Assembly: GCA_015501605.1 (NCBI GenBank)
Contig: JADNRZ010000015.1
Location: 124,001-188,000, forward strand
Direction: 5' to 3'
DNA from: Panaeolus papilionaceus
Lineage: Eukaryota; Basidiomycota; Agaricomycetes; Agaricales
Length of the DNA: 64,000 nt
Made by a program: the position numbers and the translations under genes. Positions 56,150 to 64,000 of the stretch are shown in pieces. Each line of letters begins with the position of its first letter. Positions within the stretch are counted from its first letter, which is position 1. Under the pieces are notes generated by a model. The model did not search any database and was not told the origin of the DNA. It was given only the letters and a program-made list of their open reading frames with translations.

Positions 56150-58053
56150 ATGTCCACCTCTTCTTCTTCTTCTTCTTCTTTACCTGATATTGACTCTTCT
56201 ACTACAACAACTCAAGTCTCTTCTTCAATGTCTTCTTCAATAATAATGCCCACAACCACCGAGCAAGTCCTTTGATTTACAATTCAATTATTCTTCACAC
56301 GTTTGACATTCACGTCGCTTTGTAGTTCCCCTATACAGTCTTCCACCACCACTCACATCATATCAACGACAACAACAACAGACGACATGTCCTCTTCGTC
56401 GTCGTCGTCGTCCTCATCTTCCTCGTCTAGTACTACTTCAATATTACCTACGACGACTACACCTGTACCTCCAACGACAAGCAACCAACCAACAGTCACG
56501 CCACCACCTAGCAGCTCCCAACCTCCCTCAAGTCAACCTCCCTCCAATGATCCTACAAGTATAACCTCAACGCCACAACCTACTTTGCAACCTTCTTCCG
56601 ATCCCCCCAATAACCAGCCTACTTCACTCGATCCTACCACGCCTTCACCACCCCAATCAACAAATGACAACGATCCAGATCCAACTTCCCTTACTCAATT
56701 ACCTTCGAGTACTCCTCCCCCAACTGATATTCCTACCTCTTCTTTAATTGACTCTTTACCATTAGACACTGTCCTTTCCACCTCAATTACTGATAATATT
56801 TTACCATCGTACGTCCCTTTTTTTCTGTTACATCTTTACTATGTCATCACATATGTCATTGGCTAATTTTCCACTCCAGTTCCACTTTTTCCAGCACAGT
56901 TTTTGTCACTGCCACCGACAGTCAAGGCTCAACCACTCTTACAGCTCCAGCTTTTATCACATCCGTCGCCACGTCCACGAGACCAGATGGTTCTGTCACT
57001 ATAATTACTCAAGTCATTGCAAACCCAACTCTCATTGGCAATAACGCTTCATCCAGGACTTCCGCGTTCGTCAACTCTTTCATTTAAACATCCCCGCCAC
57101 TAATTAATACCCTTGCAATTACAGCTTCTTTAAGAATACAGGAGCAGTGGCTGGTGTCTTTGTCCTTGTCGGTCTTGCCGTACTTTCTATTTTCCTCTGG
57201 ATTGTCTTCGCCGTCCGCCGCCGCCGCCGTCATCAAAGACTCGACCATGACACCGCCGTATCCGCCACTTTAGCTGCAGCAGGCTTCCATCGTACTCCTC
57301 TTGTCGACGATGACGATGATAATGGAGCAAACTCCACCCCTTCCCGTTATTCCCCTGCTCTCTCAAATCCATTCATGGCACAGCGCTCCAGTTCAGGTCT
57401 CGGATTAAGCAATCGCGCATCCGCCGCATACCTTGTGGACCACGACAATGACTATGTCGTACCAGGTACTGCAGAGTATAATCCTTATGCAGAGTATGCC
57501 AGCACACCGACGCGCACAGATGGATATGTGCCCGTCCCTGCACCTACTGCCGCTCCCATATTCCCTTTCCCGTACAGAGATCGCACAAGCGGCAACTTTG
57601 ATTCTCAGGGATCAGGAAGCGACCATGGACACGCGCGCACTAACAGCATAGAACCCTTGATCGGTGGAGCAAGCAATATCCAGCTTCCCCAATCGCGGTC
57701 CATTCCTCTCACTTCACTTCCCCCAGCTTATACAAACGAAGATATACCATTTGGTATTGAAATAGCACGCGCTATGGGGGCACCGGAGGCTAGCGGCGCT
57801 TCCTCAATCTATAGTCAACAGACTGACACCGGTCCTGACGCGAGACTCGATCCTGGCTTGAGGCAACGTTTGAATGGCCAAGAAGTTGTGGCGGATGATG
57901 GTGCGTCATTGTTTAGAGACGAGGAGGATTACTCGAGGCCTGTTCTTGGGGTGCGTGCTCTTTTTTCTCCCATGTTGTCCTTGTGATGTTGATGCATCCG
58001 AGTAGGTGCGGAATATGCCTGACGCTGCTAGTCAGACCTCAACGAGGCTTTGA
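56150..58053 (+). CDS. Ser/Thr-rich single-pass membrane protein
   Basis: Five exons (56150-56266, 56339-56808, 56880-57065, 57125-57950, 58006-58053) give about 548 residues. The N-terminal half is mucin-like (Ser, Thr, Pro runs; many potential O-glycosylation sites), then NTGAVAGVFVLVGLAVLSIF, a transmembrane helix, a basic stop-transfer (RRRRRHQR) and a disordered cytoplasmic tail ending VLGVRNMPDAASQ. The layout is that of fungal wall-stress-sensor-like or syndecan-like proteins, but there is no WSC domain. No signal peptide is evident after the first ATG, so an upstream exon could be missing. Paralogous to the gene at the right edge. Confidence 0.78.
56397..56427 (+). repeat. TCG/TCN Ser-codon microsatellite
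   Basis: A run of TCG, TCC and TCA codons encodes poly-Ser in the mucin-like region; a second TTC/TCT-rich run lies at 56158-56182. Length is likely polymorphic. Confidence 0.7.
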
Positions 58054-59268
58054 AAATATCATCGCGATTATATCATTCGCTCGAGGACTTTTTTTAAAAT
58101 TCTTTTTTACTATTGCGCTTTCGCACTTTACTAATGCCAAGACACGACCGACATCTTATTGGACTTTTTTTACTTTACGCTCATTTAACACAACCTGCAT
58201 CGTCCACTTACATACATGACCCACGATTATTGACGTTTCCCATATACGCATACACACCTACCACTGTCTTTTTATCACCCCAAAATCTCCCCCCTGGACA
58301 CTTGTTATGTGCTTCCTTGTATCTCATCCTGCCTTTGTCTCTCGTTGCTGTACTTAGCCCTCTTGGTGCTGTCCATTCACTGTATTTAGATTGTCTTATG
58401 CATCCATCACAAGTAATTTACGAATTACAGTCGCATGCCATCTGTCTGTCTTTGAATTTTGATCACTATAAGTATGTATTTGCAGCGTGTTGTACTGTAT
58501 CGAGGCTTTCGTTTTAGGTTTAGTTGCCATTCGGTTACGTGAGACAGTTCAAACTTTGTTCAGTGTCGAGCTTGAGGCGTGGTGTTGTTTCGAGTGCCCA
58601 TTGGTATCAAGAGCAACAGCACTGGCAGGCATCGGAGACGTATCATTTCCGAAGCGTGCGCAGCCATGGAGGAGATGTATACCAGCGTATCGTGTCGTGA
58701 GTATGCCTTCTATTATGAACATGAAGGCGATGGAACGCCTGTGCTGGGAATGAACGGCGTTATACGTGGATAAGAATCGGATGAACTAGTCTGACTTGGT
58801 TCTTGATTGTACGGTATGGACGAGAGTTCGCAGATAAGTAGGAAGGGATGGATAGGTAGGACATATTGCAACCCTGAATGTCTATGACGAAATACTAATT
58901 AAACTGCCGTGACATTCAATATAATTAATTCCGTTCAACCAACTCGGAAAACATATTTACTTACTTGTAAGGGTGGCCATGTCAGGCGTGGTCTTGCCGT
59001 CTCTGCGAGTGTAATGCAGGGCCGCCCCGGAAGGACGGGTCGCTGTGTACCCACGCTCATTAATTATAGACAGCAAGCCCCTATCTTTAGACGCGTCACG
59101 CGATGCAATTTAAATGAGTGTTCTATAAATAGAAGGAGGACCCTTTGTATCATGGTCGGAGAATAAGTCTTTTTATCAGTACGGACGATATGGTACTCTA
59201 GATTGATCCTAATTCTATCGAAACATACGACTAAACGGCAGCCTTTATCGTGCCGCATTACCCGGATC
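58054..59268. other. Convergent intergenic region, no gene seen
   Basis: 1.2 kb between the mucin-like gene and the second carrier gene. Several short plus-strand frames (58113-58517, 58487-58773) show no domain and no splice-consistent extension. Confidence 0.5.
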
Positions 59269-60593
59269 CTAAGTGCATTTGAATATGTCATTATACTCTT
59301 CAGCCACAAAAGGCGATTTCAGCGTACCTGCAGCATACACCTTACCGAACGCAATTTGTTGGAACTGATCGTAGAGAGACAGCACCCCTCCGCTGGCTAT
59401 ACCACGGAGAATATTGGCTCCAGCACCTTTGAATAGGGATTTTGGACCCTCTTTGGCGATGATCTGAGCGCCGGCGTCAAACATGGACTTGTAGTTGACT
59501 CCAGAGCCAGATGTCATCATCATGCGACGACTACAATTAGTTAGAGATGAACTGGTGTTAATTTTATGAACACCTACCGGATGGTGTCCAATGGGTAGGC
59601 GATGAGTCCTGAGAAGGTGGTGACACCCCAACCGAGGGCAAACGAGGCAATGAAATTCCCTTGAAGTGGTCCGACGAGGAGGACAGGCTCTAGACAGGTT
59701 ATTAGCATATCTCCCTGTCGATCCAAGGTCAAAACATACTGAGCGAATCATAAAGACCAAAGTAGAGACCTCGATAGACGATGATTCCACCAACAGAGGC
59801 CCCGAATCCTCGATAGAGGCCAACAATACCGTCCGAGGCAAGTGTCTTTTTATACACGTCGATGATACCGTTGAACTGACGCGCTCCCCCTCCTACACTC
59901 GACTTGGCATCGTTCGCCAATCGCGTACGCGCATAGTCAAGTGAGTAGACAAAGAATGTAGAGGACGCGCCAGCTGCGCTACCTGCTGCGACATTGCCTC
60001 CGAACCACTTCCAGTAGCCGTCGCTCCTGCGGAATCCAAAAAGGTACTTGAAATAGTCCTCTGTAGCAGACGGAGTAGGAGATTGACATCTTATGGATGC
60101 TGTGAATGGTCGAGAAGGTGTAGCGTACTGAATGCAAAATTCAAGGCTTGGGTTGGGAAGTAACGGATGATGTTGGCGGTGTTGCCCCTCCAGAGCGAGA
60201 GTGCACCTTCTTCTCGATAGACGCGAGAGAAAGCGTCGCCGATCCCTTTGTAAGGCTTGGAAAGCCGGCCTTGTTTGATCTATTTGAGGGATTAGAGCAA
60301 AATAAAGAGGCTTATGTTAGAACTGACCATTTCATCTTGATTCTGAACCAAGAGCTTGATACGTTCGATAGGTGCAGCAGCAGTTTTGGAGATGGTCTAC
60401 AAAAGGAAGAAATATGTTTACAAAGGCATTCGAAGCACCACCACCGGATGACAGCATACCGCAGCAACGCCGCCCATGAGGAAGTCGCCTAGGTGTTAAT
60501 GAGCATTAGTATAGCCTCCCCCAGTTCTGTGTCGATGACGAACGTACCAGCGAACTTCGCGGCGGAAGGCTTGGCCTGTTTTTCATCGGCCAT
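59269..60593 (-). CDS. AAC: Mitochondrial ADP/ATP carrier (copy 2)
   Basis: Seven exons (60593-60548, 60488-60460, 60396-60328, 60279-60129, 60060-59740, 59689-59578, 59530-59269) give 329 residues. Very close to copy 1 at 11.7-12.9 kb: same three carrier motifs, [34 protein letters not shown] and [15 protein letters not shown]. Differences: the N-terminus is [16 protein letters not shown]; one additional intron splits the Arg-Arg-Arg-Met-Met-Met signature after the first Arg codon; the C-terminus is extended by about 17 residues ([17 protein letters not shown]); and codon use is less biased. Probably a lower-expressed or condition-specific isoform. Confidence 0.96.
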
Positions 60594-61496
60594 TATAATG
60601 ATATACGTATGAGCTGAGTGGGGGTTGAAAGAGACTAGAACAATAATAGACCGGGCTTTCGAGTCATGAATGGCTGCTCTCTTTTATATTGCTGGTTTTT
60701 GCGGGAGACATCGGGAGGTAAGCCTTTGACCAAGTTGATATTCGTGAATACTCGGGGATTTATATCAGTACAAACCACGATGCAGTGCCTATGCCTTTAT
60801 TGCTTAGGATGGCTTTGCGGCCTTCATGCATCATTATGTAAGGTCCTTGCGCCCAATGAACGTGCTCGCCTTTGCTCCTCCGAGGATAGAACACCGGAGC
60901 GAGTCATCATGAACAGGTGTATACAGGCGTCAAGCCCTTGTTTGGCGATCCTTTGCTAAACAGCCACCCCCGCCTTTGGAAATTGCGGGCTAATTAGCGC
61001 AGGCAAGGTAGAGCAGACGGGTCCCTACTTGGGCCTTTAGGTTCGCCCTTTGGCTTTAGTTGTGTGATAACATCACCACGCTGCTAATTATAACGCTGTA
61101 AAGGCTAATTCCGATTCATAACTCTATTGAAGCATGCGATGCGAGAAGTGAACAAAGAGCTACGACCTGTTGGACATACCCACGGTCCAATCGAGGCCCC
61201 CTTGATCTACTCTTGATGTTGCATGGCTCTGGTCACGCCTGCGACGCTGGGACGTCTGACATGAGAGAAATGCGAATATTCACCCACATTTATTGCCTAT
61301 GCGAGTGCCATGATGCCCACGGGCATCTGTCGCAGTACTAAGTTTGTTATCACGGTAGAGGAAGTCGAGAGAAAGGATAAACTACAGGCATGTCGTATAA
61401 CGCTCTTTTCTCTTCCCTTCTTCTGTTACAGGTACACCCTCGTATCGATTTCTTCTACTGCACAAGAGGTTTGAGTCCACCAGCCTTACAGAATAC
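60594..61496. other. Divergent intergenic region, no gene seen
   Basis: About 900 bp between the carrier copy 2 and isochorismatase starts. One 97-codon plus frame (60666-60959) has no protein character. No TATA box stands out. Confidence 0.5.
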
Positions 61497-62886
61497 ATGG
61501 GCTCGTCTCACCCTAAACCGCCAGCACAAGATCCACCGCCCACTCACGATACTCCCATATTAGGAATGACTGAACGTCCGCACGTCCCTGCCCCGGCTAT
61601 GTATGGTGATGCCGGTAACTTCTGGGTCGAATATCCCTCTGGGCTGGTTGATATATCTCGTACTTCTCCACTACCCAAGTCTAGTGCAGGAAATGCTCAG
61701 CCACCTGCTATTGATGCGAAGTCTCAAATGGACATCCACGTTGACGGCGACAGGGTGGTGCGTGTTGACAAGAAGAGGACAGCGTTGGTTGCCATCGACA
61801 TGCAAAAGTGCGCCATTGATTATTAGGTGGAAGTACCATCAATTAATCGACGTAATTCCATCAGTTTCTTCTTGCATCCAGACTTACGCGCCCATCCCCT
61901 CGGTTTGGAATGTGTGCAACCACTGATGAATGTTGTTCCAGCGCTCAGATCAGCGGGGTCGAAAATCCTTTGGGTGTCAGTGTTTTGCCGATCATATTCC
62001 AAATGCAAGAACTGATGCTGGGCACAGGAACTGGGGTTTGACTGAACACGAGCTTCAAACAATCCCACCCGCGCTTGCACGCGGATTCAAAAAGCACAAC
62101 GCTTCTGGTGGTTTTGGCTCCGATCTCCCTGGTGACTTTGGGCGCTTGTTGATGCGTGGCGCTTATAACTCGGATTTGTATGGGCCCCTCCAAGCGGAAT
62201 TCGAAAAGGGACAAAAGGACGGAACGGATGCGTGGATTCATAAAAATCGGTAAGTTTTCAAGTGACGGTGGAGCTGTACCCCGCTTGTGTGCTCTTATTC
62301 TATGAGTGCCCACTCCCAAGCCCGACACACGTCTTGTCGCAACGACAGCTCCACCGCATATTGCGATTCATGTACTTGTGCGTTATTAACAGTCACATAG
62401 GATGAGTGGCCTTTGGGGCTACCAAACTGCGCTAGACCTCTATCTAAAGGAAAACGGGATAACTACGCTCCTGTTTGCCGGGGTCAACGCCGACCAGGTA
62501 AGTGTTTGCTCTCCGACAACCGGCTCCATCATTTCCCTCAGCTCTCGGCCACGAGGCATAGAGTCGAGGGATAGACAAGTGGAGTGGACGTCAAGCCTTG
62601 CCAACTATGTCCTGTGTGTGTACTGATTTCGATCCGTTTCAAGTGCGTCCTGGGAACCTTGGTCGACGCCTATTTCCGTGGGTACGACTGCATCGTGCTT
62701 AAGGATGCAACCGCGACCACTTCCCCAGATGGAGCCTATGATAATGTTATCTATAACGCTGGTGGAGTAAGTAGTGTTTCGAGGTGCTGTATCGAGGGAG
62801 TTTACTCACACTTTTTGACTTTTTAGAGCTATGGTTTCGTGACGGACACGGAGAGAGTTATTACCGCGTCCGCAGCCAATATTTAA
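61497..62886 (+). CDS. Isochorismatase-family cysteine hydrolase
   Basis: Six exons (61497-61807, 61865-61975, 62028-62249, 62401-62497, 62644-62766, 62827-62886) give 307 residues. The family cleaves amides, N-carbamoyl or vinyl-ether bonds with an Asp-Lys-Cys triad: Asp in LVAIDMQNFFLHP, Lys in DAWIHKNRMSGLW, and Cys in FAGVNADQCVLGTLVDAYFR. An N-terminal extension of about 90 residues (MYGDAGNFWVEYPSGLVDIS) precedes the core; similar extensions occur in several fungal relatives. No signal peptide. Substrate unknown. Confidence 0.92.
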
Positions 62887-63073
62887 AGAAAGACTTTAAA
62901 CCACTTATGGAGTTGTACCAAAACAAATCAATCGCCGAGGTTCCTGTTTTCTCACAACACCGGGTATGAGCAATTGATGTGATTGCATGTTCATAACAAG
63001 TTATATAAATACATGGGTTTGCTACGCTAGATTTACTTGTACATGATCTACGACAGACATCGATATGATCCTA

Positions 63074-64000
63074 TTATGCACAAATGGTTTTAGGAGTAAG
63101 TACTGTCCCACAAAGTCCGCTATCGATACAATTTCGAATCTCCAAGACTCTCAAACATGTGTTCGGGTGCGAACCTAATCCAAATTTAGCCGGTTTCGTC
63201 AACAGAGAAAGCGAGTCACTCACCCCGAGTAATGTTCGTCTATTGAAGATGTCCTCAGGCCGTGTGTCACTGATGGGCGAGTTTGGTGTTGACGAGTTCA
63301 GAATAGAGTCGGGTGGGGTGGGAGGCTTATATTGCATAATCTTGGAATTTTCTCGGAGGAGAGATCGGGGAGGCCTCGGTGGTGCAGTTGTCACGGGCTC
63401 GTTCGAGAATCTGTTAGTATTGGCCGTTGCCATCTGTGTAGCATTATGATGGACTTGGTGGTCGTCATCTTCATCAGGAAGACTGGCTGGGTACTCAGAG
63501 GGTGTGGATGGTGCAATTGACCGGGTAAACTTGGGAAGGGGAGGAGCTAGCTGAGGTTCCGGAAGCACATAGTTGGGCCTCAGGTTCATATTACGAAGCG
63601 CAAACTGATCTCCGGGTCTGGGGTAGTTTTGATTGTGCTGGGGGTGGAGAATAGGATAAGTGTCGGGGAAGAGTGACGTAGTATTTCCGTGCCCAGCACT
63701 ACTGGGTGGATCATAGTTGCCCTTCTCAATTGTATGCGCATCGCGTGCACGACCGGCTGCAGACCAGCCATAGTTATCGCTCGTATTGATGGCCCGCATG
63801 CTCGGACTATCTGGAGGATCTTGGAAGGGATTGTGGGTGGAGGAAGTCGGTCCTGGACGCTGTATGGATGCAATCCAACGTGCACGACGAGCCCTCCTTC
63901 GCGCCCTTCGAATGAACCAGATAATCCCTATAATCATGCTTGCAACCAAGATGCCAACAACCACGAAAATACCGGCTAACGCGCCCGAGTTTTGTAGGAC
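63074..64000 (-). CDS. Single-pass membrane protein, cut by right edge
   Basis: The 5' part lies outside the window. The visible sequence begins NSGALAGIFVVVGILVASMI, a transmembrane helix, then a basic stop-transfer (FIRRARRRARRARW) and a disordered Pro/Asn/Ser-rich cytoplasmic tail. The final coding part, EDIFNRRTLLG, is followed by GTGAGT and an apparent intron whose likely acceptor precedes IRNCIDSG near 63130; because the intervening length is a multiple of three, read-through is also open. It is paralogous to the gene at 56.2-58.1 kb, by the N-[TS]-G-A-[LV]-A-G-[IV]-F-V motif and the [VL]LG[VI]RN tail. Confidence 0.75.
   Translation of the reverse strand, partial: VLQNSGALAGIFVVVGILVASMIIGIIWFIRRARRRARRARWIASIQRPGPTSSTHNPFQDPPDSPSMRAINTSDNYGWSAAGRARDAHTIEKGNYDPPSSAGHGNTTSLFPDTYPILHPQHNQNYPRPGDQFALRNMNLRPNYVLPEPQLAPPLPKFTRSIAPSTPSEYPASLPDEDDDHQVHHNATQMATANTNRFSNEPVTTAPPRPPRSLLRENSKIMQYKPPTPPDSILNSSTPNSPISDTRPEDIFNRRTLLGVSDSLSLLTKPAKFGLGSHPNTCLRVLEIRNCIDSGLCGTVLTPKTICA

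Overview
This 64 kb window is nuclear DNA of a basidiomycete, most likely an agaricomycete mushroom-forming fungus. Nearly every gene is split by many introns of about 48-60 nt with GT(A/G)(A/C)GT-type donors and CTNAN branch points, the gene complement is typically fungal (PEX16, DUG3, ICE2, IRC3, ESF1, RRP36), and most proteins could be rebuilt only by joining 2-16 exons. I rebuilt exon chains by hand, checking that reading phase closed at each junction, so gene spans are reliable even where single splice choices remain open. I count 27 protein genes (one cut by the right edge) and one tRNA.

Layout. 0.9-3.7 kb: a His-rich low-complexity protein (-) and a secreted protein made of ten 21-residue tandem repeats (-), the most unusual locus here. 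4.2-11.3 kb: ESF1 (rRNA processing, +), nudC (-), and a PIAS/SIZ-type SUMO ligase (+). 11.7-12.9 kb: a mitochondrial ADP/ATP carrier (+). 14.2-17.3 kb: a fused pseudouridine-5'-phosphate glycosidase/pseudouridine kinase (+), convergent with an IRC3-type mitochondrial helicase (-, 17.3-19.9). 20-27.5 kb: molybdopterin synthase large subunit (+), ICE2 (-), DUG3 (-), phosphoacetylglucosamine mutase (-), alpha-SNAP/SEC17 (+). 27.7-37.2 kb: NUS1 (+), a DUF2235 hydrolase (+), tRNA-His(GUG) with an 11-nt intron, and a 1,192-residue polytopic membrane protein I do not recognise (+). 37.4-44.8 kb: RRP36 (+), a CorA-type Mg2+ transporter (+), a coiled-coil protein (-), PEX16 (+). 45-48.7 kb: three small metabolic enzymes (cupin +, short-chain dehydrogenase -, ketol-acid reductoisomerase-like +). 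48.9-53.3 kb: RBM39-type splicing factor (+), RidA (+), a secreted SnoaL/NTF2-like protein (-). 54.5-64 kb: a conserved-looking membrane protein (-), a Ser/Thr-rich single-pass membrane protein (+), a second ADP/ATP carrier (-), an isochorismatase-family hydrolase (+) and, running off the right edge, a second member of the single-pass membrane family (-).

The window is a mixed housekeeping region rather than one pathway. Recurrent themes are ribosome assembly (ESF1, RRP36), membrane traffic and ER function (SEC17, NUS1, ICE2, PEX16), and nucleotide/cofactor metabolism. Structural points of interest are an extreme micro-exon load (down to 7 nt), four apparent GC-AG introns, several very tight convergent or divergent gene pairs, and two within-window paralogous pairs (ADP/ATP carriers; single-pass membrane proteins). 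I saw no transposon, CRISPR array, mating-type locus or obvious secondary-metabolite core gene.
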